Shown here piece by piece: positions 9,149-18,148 of a stretch of DNA of 64,000 nt; positions within the stretch are counted from its first letter, which is position 1, and every line of letters begins with the position of its first letter. Source of the DNA: Terriglobia bacterium (GTDB lineage: Bacteria > Acidobacteriota > Terriglobia > Terriglobales > Acidobacteriaceae); assembly GCA_020072585.1 (NCBI GenBank), contig JAIQGL010000001.1:186001-250000 (forward strand), given 5' to 3'. The notes below the pieces were generated by a model. That model saw only the letters and a list, made by a program, of their open reading frames with translations. It did no database searches and was not told the origin of the DNA. The position numbers and the translations under genes are program-made.

Positions 9149-12100
9149 ATGTCAAAATCCATCTTTTATGATCCAGAACGGAAGCGATGGGGGCGCTTGC
9201 GCATCCTTTTTAGTGCCCTGGGTGCGATTATCAGCTGCCTGGTGCTTTTCTTTATCCTGACCGTCTTTATTCAGTCAGACCCGTTGCCTCATGTGCTTTT
9301 GCCGGAGCAGAAGCGCAACCTTCGTGCGATCAAGGAGAGTGAGCACCGCCGCAAGCCCAAGCCGAAGAACACGCATCGCAAAACCAAGGCGCCTCCCTCT
9401 GAAGTGGTCCTGAACACTGACGAGGGAATCCGCGCCGCATATTACGTCACCTGGGACGCCGCCAGCTTTGTTTCGTTAAAGGAACATTATCCTCAGCTTG
9501 ACATTCTCTATCCCGAATGGCTTCACGTGCTCACCCCAGACGGGCACTTGCAGGGATTTGACAGCGTCAATCATCCATTCCCGGTGGTTGAAAACGGGAC
9601 TGTGCACTCTACAGACGACCGGGTGATGCCCTTTCTGCGGGCTGAGAAGGCTGAGGTGGAAGTATTTCCCCTCATTAATAACTTTGATCCGGTGCGCAAG
9701 GAGTGGCTCAACAACATCGGAGCGTTCCTCAACGATCCTGCCGCGCGACAGACCTTTCGCTCGCAGCTTTTACTTTTTCTGAGCAGTGACCACTTCAAAG
9801 GAGCAGCCGTTGATTTTGAAGAAATCCCGCTGAAATCCCAGCCTGGTTTTCTCGCCCTGGTGCAGGAACTGGCCAATGACCTGCATTCGCGGGGGCTCAG
9901 GCTCTTTGTGAACGTGCCGGTCTCAGACAAGGACTATGATTATGTCCACTTGGCCGCCAGCGCTGACGGCCTGGTGATCATGAACTATGACCAGCATCAG
10001 ACCACCAGCACTGCCGGGCCCATCGCTGCGCAAGACTGGTTCACCTCCAACCTGAATCAGGCGGTCAAAGATATTCCCAAAACCAAGATCATCTGCGCCA
10101 TTGGGAATTACGGCTATGACTGGGCGCTTTCAGGCAAGAACAAACGCGTTGTAAACGTTGACACCAACAATGTGCAGGAGGCATGGCTGCACGCGCGTGA
10201 ATCCAGTGCGGAGGTTGATTTTCATCCTGACTTCCTCAACCCCCATTTCGCTTACATGGAGGACAACGGAATAGAGCACCAGGTGTGGTATCTGGATGCC
10301 GTGACGGCATTGAACCAGATGCGCGCCGCCCGCAACGCTGGTATCCGCACTTTCGCATTATGGCGTCTGGGATCGGAAGACCGTTCTTTGTGGAAGATCT
10401 GGGACAACCCCACCGAGCAGAACGCCGAACAAAAACTCAAAATCGTTCCCTCAGGCGAAGATGTTGATCGCGAAGGCTATGGTGAGGTTCTGATGATCCA
10501 GCACCAACCCAGCCCCGGCGAGCGGATCACTACCCTGGATCCAGACACCAACCTTGTCTCTTCTGAAAAAATGACGGTGCTGCCGGAGCCCTACCAGATC
10601 AAACAATATGGCTGGAAGGAAAAACTGGTTGCTCTTACTTTTGACGATGGCCCTGACCCCGCATACACGCCCAAGATTCTCGACATCCTGAAACAGGAGA
10701 ATGCGCCGGCCACTTTCTTTCTGATCGGGCTGCAAACGCAGAAGTTCCCCGGCCTGGCGCAGCGTATTTATAACGAAGGCCATGCCATCGGCAATCACAC
10801 CTTCACGCATCCTGACATCAGTGATGTCTCGCAGTGGTATATGAAGCGGGTGGAGCTGCAACTGACGGAAAAACTGTTTGCCAGCAAGCTTGGCGTTAAG
10901 CCTCTATATTTCCGGCCACCCTATTCGATTGACCAGGAGCCTGACGTCGCTGACCAGGTGCGCCCGCTGGAGTTGGTGCAGAGTGAAGGCTATATCGCGG
11001 TCGGCTCCAAAATCGATCCTAACGACTGGAAAAAGGGGCAGAGCTCTGAGGAGATCGTAGTCGAAGTAATGGACCAGGTGCAGCGCGCAGCGACCCAGGG
11101 TTGCCAGACCCGGGCCCCGCTCTACTGCGGCAATATCATTCTGCTGCACGATGGCGGCGGTGACCGTGAACCAACGGTCAAGGCACTGCCCTTAATCATT
11201 AATGGGCTGAGGGCACGCGGCTTCAGGATTGTGAGCGTTGAAGAGCTGCTAGGCAAAACCCGCGCTGACGTGATGCCACGCCTTTCGCCCAATGAAGTGA
11301 TGGGCGCTCGCTTGGATGGCTATGTCTTCCTGCTGGGGCGGTGGCTTGCCCAGTTTATTGTCTTCGTATTTTTCATCGGCGACATTCTCATGAGCGCACG
11401 CCTTCTCGGCATAGGCGCCCTGGCCACCTTTGACCGTCTCCGCAAACCTTCTCCAGTGGGTGGGCCGGACTACAAGCCCGCGGTCACCATCATCATTCCG
11501 GCGTTTAACGAGGAGAAGGTAATCGAGAATACTGTTCGTTCCGCCCTGGCCTCGGATTATCCGCGTTTGCGCACAATCGTGGTGGATGACGGCTCAAAAG
11601 ACGCCACATCCGCAGTGGTGCGAGAGAAATTTGCGAAAGAGATTGCCGATGGCCGCGTTCTTCTATTGACCAAAGCCAATGCCGGAAAAGCGGAAGCGCT
11701 CAACCATGCTCTGAAGTTCACGCAGGATGAGATTTATGTTGGCATTGATGCGGACACCGTGATTGCTCCAAACGCCGTTTCTCTGCTTGTCCCGCATTTT
11801 GCGGATGCCAGGGTGGCGGCCGTTGCGGGCAATGCCAAGGTGGGGAACCGCGTGAATCTCTGGACCCGCTGGCAGGCGCTGGAGTACATCACCAGCCAGA
11901 ATTTTGAACGCCGTGCGCTCAACGTCTTTGGAGCGGTGAGCGTTGTGCCCGGAGCGATTGGGGCGTGGCGCGTGACGGCCGTCCGCGAGGCCGGCGGCTA
12001 TCACACGGACACTGTGGCTGAGGACGCGGACTTGACAATGTCATTGCTTGAAAATGACTGGCGCGTGGTGAATGAAGACCGTGCGCTGGCTTTTACAGAG

Positions 12101-12613
12101 GCGCCCACGAATGCCAGCGGGCTCATGCGTCAGCGTTTTCGCTGGTCTTTTGGGATTCTTCAGGCCGTCTGGAAGCATGGCGCCGCAATCCGCAAGCGCA
12201 GCCGCCTGGGCTGGATCGCCCTGCCCAACATCATCATTTTTCAAATCCTGTTGCCGCTGGTATCTCCTTTTATTGACATCATGTTTTTGTTCGGCATTCT
12301 GGAATATCTGGCTGCCCGGTATTTCCACCCGGAAAGCACGGACCCCAGCAGCTTTGAGCGCCTGGCGTTCTACTTCGTAATCTTTCTGGCTATTGATTTC
12401 ATAGCGTCCATGCTGGCCTTTCTGCTGGAGCGGCGCGTGGAGGGCACTGGCGAAGATGCGCAGCTCCTGCTCCACCTTTGGCTGCAACGGTTCTCTTACC
12501 GCCAGCTCTTTTCCGCTGTACTGGCCAAGACGGTCAAGCGGGCGATTGACGGCAAGCCCTTTGCCTGGGACAAGCTCGAGCGCACCGCCGCAGTCTCGCA
12601 GGGCCGGACTTAG
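9149..12613 (+). CDS. trifunctional fusion: GH18-like domain, polysaccharide deacetylase, GT2 glycosyltransferase
   Basis: 1,154 residues in one frame. After an N-terminal TM helix (about 20-42) and a basic linker, residues 90-420 form a GH18-like barrel with VDFEEIP near 219 and LVIMNYDQH. Residues 490-700 form a NodB deacetylase with TFDDGP (about 495), GNHTFTHPD (about 547-555), RPPYS and LLHDGGG (about 665). After a TM segment (725-750), residues 775-1000 form a processive GT2 domain with IPAFNEE, DDGSKD, IDADT (about 864), EDAD (about 957) and QRFRW (about 994), then C-terminal TM helices. By family knowledge this combines synthesis, deacetylation and cleavage of a hexosamine polymer, comparable to PgaC plus PgaB. 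The DxxDxDxE motif is reduced to AAVDFEE, so glycosidase activity is uncertain. Confidence 0.88.
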   Translation: MSKSIFYDPERKRWGRLRILFSALGAIISCLVLFFILTVFIQSDPLPHVLLPEQKRNLRAIKESEHRRKPKPKNTHRKTKAPPSEVVLNTDEGIRAAYYVTWDAASFVSLKEHYPQLDILYPEWLHVLTPDGHLQGFDSVNHPFPVVENGTVHSTDDRVMPFLRAEKAEVEVFPLINNFDPVRKEWLNNIGAFLNDPAARQTFRSQLLLFLSSDHFKGAAVDFEEIPLKSQPGFLALVQELANDLHSRGLRLFVNVPVSDKDYDYVHLAASADGLVIMNYDQHQTTSTAGPIAAQDWFTSNLNQAVKDIPKTKIICAIGNYGYDWALSGKNKRVVNVDTNNVQEAWLHARESSAEVDFHPDFLNPHFAYMEDNGIEHQVWYLDAVTALNQMRAARNAGIRTFALWRLGSEDRSLWKIWDNPTEQNAEQKLKIVPSGEDVDREGYGEVLMIQHQPSPGERITTLDPDTNLVSSEKMTVLPEPYQIKQYGWKEKLVALTFDDGPDPAYTPKILDILKQENAPATFFLIGLQTQKFPGLAQRIYNEGHAIGNHTFTHPDISDVSQWYMKRVELQLTEKLFASKLGVKPLYFRPPYSIDQEPDVADQVRPLELVQSEGYIAVGSKIDPNDWKKGQSSEEIVVEVMDQVQRAATQGCQTRAPLYCGNIILLHDGGGDREPTVKALPLIINGLRARGFRIVSVEELLGKTRADVMPRLSPNEVMGARLDGYVFLLGRWLAQFIVFVFFIGDILMSARLLGIGALATFDRLRKPSPVGGPDYKPAVTIIIPAFNEEKVIENTVRSALASDYPRLRTIVVDDGSKDATSAVVREKFAKEIADGRVLLLTKANAGKAEALNHALKFTQDEIYVGIDADTVIAPNAVSLLVPHFADARVAAVAGNAKVGNRVNLWTRWQALEYITSQNFERRALNVFGAVSVVPGAIGAWRVTAVREAGGYHTDTVAEDADLTMSLLENDWRVVNEDRALAFTEAPTNASGLMRQRFRWSFGILQAVWKHGAAIRKRSRLGWIALPNIIIFQILLPLVSPFIDIMFLFGILEYLAARYFHPESTDPSSFERLAFYFVIFLAIDFIASMLAFLLERRVEGTGEDAQLLLHLWLQRFSYRQLFSAVLAKTVKRAIDGKPFAWDKLERTAAVSQGRT

Positions 12614-12859
12614 TTTTTCAAAGCGAAGGCGGGCGCGAACGCAAGAATCGCAGGGAAGCGATTTTCAATTACCCAGCGGAAGTGCGTACTTTAGGTAACG
12701 TTCACAGGTCTAACTTAAGTCCATCCATAAATCGGCCATTCGCGAAGATAATTATTATCGCGTTGCTTTTAGCGCACTAACAAATTGCCTATATGAAGGG
12801 CCACATTGCATAGCCCTCATCCAGGTACGGCCCTTTGTAGAATCGCCCGGCCGGGGAAG

Positions 12860-14035
12860 TCATCCACTTTCGTCTTCGAGGGCTGGGAAGCATTCCAGCA
12901 TCAGCTTTTGGAAACTGTCGGTTTGCCACGAGTCTATTTCAACTGTCTGGATTCCGCGATGAAGCAGAAATTTTGACAGGAAGCCGTCCGGATCATCCGA
13001 CTTGGGACGGATCCAAAAGTGCCGCGGGAAGTGGGCCCGAAGCGAAAGGCTGGTCACTGGTGATACTTTGCGGTCAGAAGCAGCAAGGGCTTGCAAAAAA
13101 TCGCGGTCACGCTCAAGCGTACGCAACGCAAGCCATCGCAGCAAGTTAATGTCGGTCATCGATATGCCTACGAAAACACAACAACCCTCGCTTAGGGCGG
13201 CCGCCATTATGCGGTTTGCGAATGAAAAAGATGAAACAGATGTGGACCAGTATTGCGTGTCAGTAAATACCAACATGTATTCGTAGTGACCCGAGTATGC
13301 CTTGAGGCGGCCCGAAGGCAGGAACCCATGGATGTGATACACGGGAATAAACGGAGATCTGCGCTGTCCGGCCCAAGCGTGAGTGGAACGCGCAACAGCT
13401 CGAATCGTCTGCATTTGACGAAAAATCCCCATGGCCAAGGGGCGGCGCCGGTCGTCACTAGCGCCTGTGAGTTGGCAAACCGCCTGTTCGATCAGGTCAT
13501 CGGCATTAAATGTGATGACGGAGCTAATCCTTTGCCGCATCCGCATCCTATGTTCCTGGACGATAGTCCGGGCCAGAATTGCCAGGGTTTCTTTCGAACC
13601 CGAGAATTTTGGATCGGCAGTGGGAAAGTTCGCGTGCTCGTACAGTCTCTCCCGCAAAATTCTAGCGAACTCCTTTTCCCCAAGCTCGCGATACGCCAGC
13701 TCGAAAATAATAGGGAGGAATTGCGGCAAATTTCGCGGAGAACGCCCTGTATCAGATAATTTCCATGGAGAGCGTTTCTTAGCAAATACTTCCTGCCAGA
13801 CTTTGTGCGCTAAGGTATCCCAGTCCGGAATGCCGCGAGGTAATGAAACTCCAGCACCTAGAACCAGTGTGATTCCTCCGCCGCGGGCAACTTGTATGAG
13901 ACGCTTGCGAGCATTGCGCGCAGGTTGAGGGACCGTGTCGAGTGTCCGACGGATTGCTTCCATCGCATCCCCGTCCGAACTCAACGGTCTCGGTCGCACT
14001 CTGCCTCTTGCGCGGTCTCCAGTTGTGTCTTTCAT
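12860..14035 (-). CDS. orphan SIR2-like domain protein
   Basis: 391 residues. The segment ITLVLGAGVSLPRGIPDWDTL (about 55-75) is the nucleotide-binding start of the SIR2-like (SIR2_2/SIR2-like) fold. ITFNADDLIEQ supplies the conserved Asn (N177) and YHIHGFLP the conserved His (H236), the pair used for NAD+ cleavage in antiphage SIR2 proteins such as ThsA. CVFVGISMTDINLLRWL is the later Rossmann strand. Stand-alone SIR2-like proteins of this size act as NADases in defence, usually beside a sensor such as HerA, Argonaute or a SLOG protein. No partner is visible: the neighbours are a polysaccharide gene and an M61 peptidase. A defence role is therefore inference. No clear ribosome-binding site precedes the ATG. 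Confidence 0.8.
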   Translation of the reverse strand: MKDTTGDRARGRVRPRPLSSDGDAMEAIRRTLDTVPQPARNARKRLIQVARGGGITLVLGAGVSLPRGIPDWDTLAHKVWQEVFAKKRSPWKLSDTGRSPRNLPQFLPIIFELAYRELGEKEFARILRERLYEHANFPTADPKFSGSKETLAILARTIVQEHRMRMRQRISSVITFNADDLIEQAVCQLTGASDDRRRPLAMGIFRQMQTIRAVARSTHAWAGQRRSPFIPVYHIHGFLPSGRLKAYSGHYEYMLVFTDTQYWSTSVSSFSFANRIMAAALSEGCCVFVGISMTDINLLRWLALRTLERDRDFLQALAASDRKVSPVTSLSLRAHFPRHFWIRPKSDDPDGFLSKFLLHRGIQTVEIDSWQTDSFQKLMLECFPALEDESG

Positions 14036-14278
14036 AAGAGTCTAGTGTAGGGGCAACATTGAATCAAACGCTACTTAGGTTCTAGAGATAGTTGATCTCA
14101 GCGTTGATTGGCAACTGTCGTCCTTGAAATGATTTCCTGCTCACATAGCTCGCATAACTGTGATAAACGCGGCTCCATGGACATTCCAAGTCGAACCACG
14201 GTTCACTTCGAGAGCAACGAAGAATTACGAATCAGCCGTCTAAATTCCGTGATTTCCCGCCACCCAATTACCAAATTG

Positions 14279-16147
14279 TCACTGTCTCCCGGCCTGCGGC
14301 TTGATGATTTCATCCAGCAGGTTCGGCTGCCCTTCCGTACGGACGAGATGAGGATAGCGGTCGCCTTCGTGGTAATTCACCTGGTATGTGTTGTAGTACT
14401 CGCCATTCTCCGCCAGCAGTGAGATTGGCTGCTGGCTGTGGACCGAGGCGCGCAGTGCCGCGCGGACCACGTCTTTTGACCACTTGCGCCCGTTGACCGC
14501 GATGAGCTTCATTCCCGGCCCGAGCCCAGCTGCGTAGGCAGGCGAGTCCGGAATCACATCGCGAACGTCTCCCTGCTTGGTGGCAATCAATCCAAGAGAA
14601 AAGCTCAGATCGATGCTGTCGCTGTTCTTTTCCCGGGCGTCCATGGTCGCATTTTTCTGGTCGGTGTAAACCAGCTTCCATCCGCCGTTGGTAATGCCCC
14701 CGATGGGAGCATGGGGCGACTTGGAGTCCAGCCGTTCACGCAGAAAGCCGGCCCAGTCGTTGGGCACTACCTGATTCAAGGCCGCAACAACGTCTTCAAA
14801 TTTGTAAGTGACGACAGCTGGCGGCCCGCTCTGGCCGCCGTGAAAAAGATGGCAAAAGTCGTTCAATGATTTTTGTCCGTTGCTCTTCTGCCGGATCAGC
14901 GCGTCCACCTCAAGCCAGAGCAGATAGCCTTCAGGATAATAGTCCGCGGTCCGGCGCCAGTTGGTCCACTCCGTGGGCGCGGCAAACAAACTTTGCACGC
15001 TCGTGGCCGTGTCCTGCAACGGACGCCACGTCCGCCCCGCCCGATGGTCCAGCATGGCCGCTGTGTATGCCAGGTTCTCACGGAACTGCTCCGGCGAGCG
15101 CAGCCCAGTGCGTGCCGCTAGAATGTTGCCAAGATAATCCGTGAGCCCTTCATAGACCCACAGCAGGTCGCCATGCATCGGCTCCTGATAGGTGGGCGTT
15201 GCCAGCCCCGCCGGACGCCGGTATTTCCCGTTCCAGGAATGAACAAACTCGTGCGGCAGCAGATCAGCTTCAAGATCATGCGAACTGGAATTGCTGAACA
15301 TATCTTCTGCTGCTCCGTTGTCACTGGACTCATGATGCTCCAGGCCGTGGTGCGCTGTCTGGTCGCCCAGTGTGAGAAGGAAGTGATATTTGGTGTAATG
15401 TCTTGCGCCAAAGAGTTTGCCGGTCTCCGCGACGAGCTGTTTCATGCTGGCGATGTCTTTATCAGTAATCTGGATTGCTTCTTCGCTTTCTCCCACCATG
15501 TCAACCACGTGGGTCAGCGCCTCACCCGGGGGGGTGATCTGGATCTGCCGGTAGATCGCGCCCGCGATCAGCGGCGAATCGACAAGAGTGGTAAGCGAGA
15601 CCGGTTGAAACTCCACTGTAGTGCCGCTTTGCCGCGTGGGCGTAAGCGCGGTTCCAAATTTCCATCCTTCGGGCAGACGCACTGATGCTGTTATCTTCAC
15701 TGTGTCTGTTGCCGCTCCTTTTGGATAAAGCACTACTTGGTTCCATAAAAGATCAAGCACCTTGCTGGATGCCAGCGAACTCTTTCCGTTGTAGGTGACC
15801 AGATCATAAGAGGCCTGCAGTTCATTCACGCCCGCGGGAATCTCCAGGTGGAAAGCCCACATGTCTTCCAGGTCGCGCTGCCATTCCATTTCTTTGCCGC
15901 CGGCCCTGAAATGGAGTCCGGTAAAATTCTGGATGGGACCGGTGGGCCGGTGGTTTCCGGGTATCCATTTTGGATACACAATGGTGATGGCGCCAGGCGC
16001 GACAGGAATGGTTACGGTTGCATGCAGCAGGTTGCGTGTTGCGTCAGTGGCATCCACGCTGAGCCGTTCCACAACGCCCGTTTGCGCAACCGCGGCCAAA
16101 CGCCAAAGAAGAAACACCGTCGCCCATACATATCTATGCCTGGTCAT
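14279..16147 (-). CDS. M61 family (glycyl aminopeptidase-like) metallopeptidase with PDZ domain
   Basis: 622 residues with a signal peptide (ATVFLLWRLAAVAQ) and a good AGGAG before the ATG. An N-terminal beta domain is followed by HEFVHSWNGKYRRP near residue 300, the zinc HExxH motif of M61 with its typical HxWN extension. EGLTDYLGNILAARTG downstream supplies the third zinc ligand (Glu). A PDZ domain lies near 520-590 (SLGLIATKQGDVRDVIPDSPAYAAGLGPGMKLIAVNG). M61 enzymes are exported aminopeptidases that prefer N-terminal Gly/Ala. The gene is divergent from the small membrane protein at 16266 and appears monocistronic. Confidence 0.9.
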   Translation of the reverse strand: MTRHRYVWATVFLLWRLAAVAQTGVVERLSVDATDATRNLLHATVTIPVAPGAITIVYPKWIPGNHRPTGPIQNFTGLHFRAGGKEMEWQRDLEDMWAFHLEIPAGVNELQASYDLVTYNGKSSLASSKVLDLLWNQVVLYPKGAATDTVKITASVRLPEGWKFGTALTPTRQSGTTVEFQPVSLTTLVDSPLIAGAIYRQIQITPPGEALTHVVDMVGESEEAIQITDKDIASMKQLVAETGKLFGARHYTKYHFLLTLGDQTAHHGLEHHESSDNGAAEDMFSNSSSHDLEADLLPHEFVHSWNGKYRRPAGLATPTYQEPMHGDLLWVYEGLTDYLGNILAARTGLRSPEQFRENLAYTAAMLDHRAGRTWRPLQDTATSVQSLFAAPTEWTNWRRTADYYPEGYLLWLEVDALIRQKSNGQKSLNDFCHLFHGGQSGPPAVVTYKFEDVVAALNQVVPNDWAGFLRERLDSKSPHAPIGGITNGGWKLVYTDQKNATMDAREKNSDSIDLSFSLGLIATKQGDVRDVIPDSPAYAAGLGPGMKLIAVNGRKWSKDVVRAALRASVHSQQPISLLAENGEYYNTYQVNYHEGDRYPHLVRTEGQPNLLDEIIKPQAGRQ

Positions 16148-16265
16148 CCATTGCTCCTGTCAGAAGAATGAGGGTTGGAATGCTCGAATTGAAAACCCGC
16201 TATGTTACCTTTTTGCAGAGGCGCTGGCGAGGCAATTTCGCTTCTATCTTCTATCTGAGGCCCTT

Positions 16266-16655
16266 ATGACAAAAGACCGATTCTCCCAGACCGTCTTTCT
16301 GGTGGCCGGAATCTACGGAATCATTGTGCTGCTTCCAGGTTTTTTCAGCGAAAAGATAGTGGCGGAAAAGATGCCGCCTGCGATCACACATCCTGAGTTC
16401 TATTATGGTTTTTTCGGGGTTGCTCTGGCGTGGCAACTGGCGTTTCTGATCATCGCTCGCGACCCGCAGCGCTTTCGCCCGATTATTCCAGCAGCCATCC
16501 TGGAAAAGCTGGCTTATGCCGTGGCCAGCGCTGCTCTACTTTTGGGTGGCCGCATTTCGCCGATTGTCGCTTTGGGTGGCGGATTGGATCTTATCCTGGG
16601 GGCACTGTTTACCATTTCCTATTTCCGGCTCAAAGATGGAGCAGCCGTAAGCTAA
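16266..16655 (+). CDS. small four-TM membrane protein of unknown function
   Basis: 129 residues starting MTKDRFSQTVFLVAGIYGIIVLLPG. Four hydrophobic segments (about 9-27, 47-65, 80-98, 100-118) leave almost no soluble domain. An upstream in-frame extension through the 5' end of the M61 gene is open but lacks hydrophobic pattern, and the helix pattern begins exactly at this ATG. The cupin gene follows after 27 bp, so the two are probably cotranscribed. No catalytic motif is visible. Confidence 0.65.
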   Translation: MTKDRFSQTVFLVAGIYGIIVLLPGFFSEKIVAEKMPPAITHPEFYYGFFGVALAWQLAFLIIARDPQRFRPIIPAAILEKLAYAVASAALLLGGRISPIVALGGGLDLILGALFTISYFRLKDGAAVS

Positions 16656-16682
16656 TAACAATTCCGCACGAAGGAGAATGCT

Positions 16683-17072
16683 TTGCCGACTCATATTGAA
16701 CGACCCACCCGTATTCAGGCAGCAGGCAATATGCCCAAGCTCATTGACGAATATATTGGCCGGGTGAATTCTCCGGCCGATAAAGTTTTGAGCAAAAAAG
16801 ACCCGGGCGTGAGCGTGGCGCACATGCGCAGTCCCGCCGGATGGCAGGAGCCGGGACAAACCCCGGAGTTTGAGGAATACACCATCGTTCTTAAAGGGAG
16901 GCTGCGCGTAAACCACAAGGGGGGAACGTTTGATGTTGCGGCGGGGCAGGCCGTGATTGCTCACCCGGGAGAGTGGATTCAGTATTCCACTCCGGACGAA
17001 GCTACGGAATATATCGCGATTTGCTTGCCGGCATTTTCGCCGCAAACGGTTCATCGCGACGATGCCCCATAA
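16683..17072 (+). CDS. cupin-domain protein
   Basis: 129 residues with a TTG start, supported by AAGGAG at 16671-16676; the nearby ATG at 16679 is out of frame. The cupin signature runs from SVAHMRSPAGWQEPGQTPEFEEYTIVLKGRLRV to GGTFDVAAGQAVIAHPGEWIQYSTP. His, Glu and a later His can form the usual metal site. Such single-domain cupins are often sugar or small-acid isomerases, or ligand-binding proteins. The operon partner is a small membrane protein, which does not identify the substrate. Confidence 0.8.
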   Translation: MPTHIERPTRIQAAGNMPKLIDEYIGRVNSPADKVLSKKDPGVSVAHMRSPAGWQEPGQTPEFEEYTIVLKGRLRVNHKGGTFDVAAGQAVIAHPGEWIQYSTPDEATEYIAICLPAFSPQTVHRDDAP

Positions 17073-17094
17073 AAAAGATGATGCACCAAAAAAT

Positions 17095-17116
17095 GGCGGC
17101 CCTTTTACAGGCCGCC
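17095..17116. terminator. bidirectional terminator hairpin between convergent cupin and BON genes
   Basis: A 7-bp stem, GGCGGCC / GGCCGCC, with an 8-base loop. On the minus strand it is followed by ATTTTTT, a good terminator for the BON gene. On the plus strand it is followed by a looser T-rich stretch. Confidence 0.75.
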
Positions 17117-17144
17117 GCTGTTCGTTCTTTCAAACTAATTGCGT

Positions 17145-17672
17145 TTAGAGTTTCGGGTTGCTCATATCGCTCTTCGGCTTGTCTGACATTGTGTCAGAGC
17201 TGGCGGCGACTTTCAGGTGGCTCTTTACTTTCATGCCACCCGAATTTTCTTTTGCAATGCGCTCAGCTGCATCTTTCGCATCCTTGTTGGGGACGGTCCC
17301 GGTCAGCATGACCGTTTTGCCGCTCACGGCAACGGTCACGTTGGCGGTTGCCAGGGTGGGGTCCTTCTGGAGCGCTGACTGGATGTTGCTCTGAACGTCG
17401 CCGGTGGCGGCAGGAGCAGCGTCGCTCTGCGGCATTTTCTGCGTGTCATCGGGCTTCTTCTGGTCAGTGCTGGGCAGACTCTCCGGCGCGGGTTTCTTTT
17501 CCTGGTCCGGGGCCGTGGAAGGCTGCTGCTGGTCCGGGTTGGATGGTTGTGTTTGCGGCGCACTCGGCGACGTCTGCGGCGATGTGGGCTGTTGCTGCGG
17601 CATGCTTTGTGCAACCGCAAAACCACTACCCAGTACCACGATCAATGCAAGCTTATTCAGATGTTGTCTCAC
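17145..17672 (-). CDS. exported BON-domain protein
   Basis: 175 residues: a signal peptide (LALIVVLGSGFAVAQ), a 70-residue Pro/Gln/Ser-rich linker, then one BON domain at about 92-160 (DVQSNIQSALQKDPTLATANVTVAVSGKTVMLTGTVPNKDAKDAAERIAKE). BON domains bind phospholipid or partner proteins in the periplasm (OsmY/DolP type), usually in envelope stress tolerance. The disordered linker suggests the domain is held away from an anchor point. The gene is followed by a bidirectional terminator and has a long repeat-filled upstream region. Confidence 0.82.
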   Translation of the reverse strand: MRQHLNKLALIVVLGSGFAVAQSMPQQQPTSPQTSPSAPQTQPSNPDQQQPSTAPDQEKKPAPESLPSTDQKKPDDTQKMPQSDAAPAATGDVQSNIQSALQKDPTLATANVTVAVSGKTVMLTGTVPNKDAKDAAERIAKENSGGMKVKSHLKVAASSDTMSDKPKSDMSNPKL

Positions 17673-17847
17673 TAGTATCCTCCGTTTTCCGTTTCTAGAT
17701 TCGGGCCCCTCGGCTACAGATACGCGTATACCAAGGATGAGCGACGAAGCTCGCGTAATCGGGGCCAGTTATGGCTGCTACAAGAGGTTAGATGCCCCCC
17801 TCAATAGGGAGTTGGCCCACCCCGAGCTGGAATCGAGAGCTGCTTTT

Positions 17848-18057
17848 CTTTAGGCCGCTTCGCGCAAACCGCTGAAAAGGTATGGCCGAACCTGAGTTCC
17901 TCATGCTCCCGTTGCACGCCGCTCGGCGCGTGATCGGCCTCGCGTCGGATCATTGGCTTTAGGCCGCTTCGCGGTAAACCGCTGAAAAGGTATGGCCGAA
18001 CCTGAGTTCCTCATGCTCCTGTTGCACGCCGCTCGGTGCGTGATCGGCCTCGCGTCG
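17848..18057. repeat. two tandem copies of a 100-bp intergenic repeat
   Basis: Copy 1 (17848-17947) and copy 2 (17957-18057) match at nearly every position, with a one-base indel and a few substitutions. Each starts CTTTAGGCCGCTTCGCG and ends GATCGGCCTCGCGTCG; the period is 109 bp. No reading frame is conserved. The 3' half contains a core, GCTCGGCGCG then TCGGCC, also seen at 29863-29905 and, inverted, at 42058-42307. Confidence 0.9.
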
Positions 18058-18079
18058 AGACAAAGCGGAGGAAAGCGAA

Positions 18080-18148
18080 ATGACTGTCTGCAATGTTCCT
18101 GCGCCTGATATATTTATCGCCCGTGAAACCTCTACGCTCCGTGGTTGA
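18080..18148 (+). CDS. possible 22-residue leader peptide overlapping the carboxylase start
   Basis: An ATG at 18080 is preceded by GGAGG (18067-18071) with ideal spacing, the best ribosome-binding site in this intergenic region. It encodes [22 protein letters not shown] and stops at TGA 18146, inside the 5' end of the carboxyltransferase gene but in another frame. It has no run of regulatory codons. It may be a coupling ORF or a coincidence. Confidence 0.3.
   Translation: MTVCNVPAPDIFIARETSTLRG

Noticed and set aside
17848-18057. Possible CRISPR array
   Set aside because: Only two long (100 bp) copies with a 9-bp spacer; no cas genes in the window.
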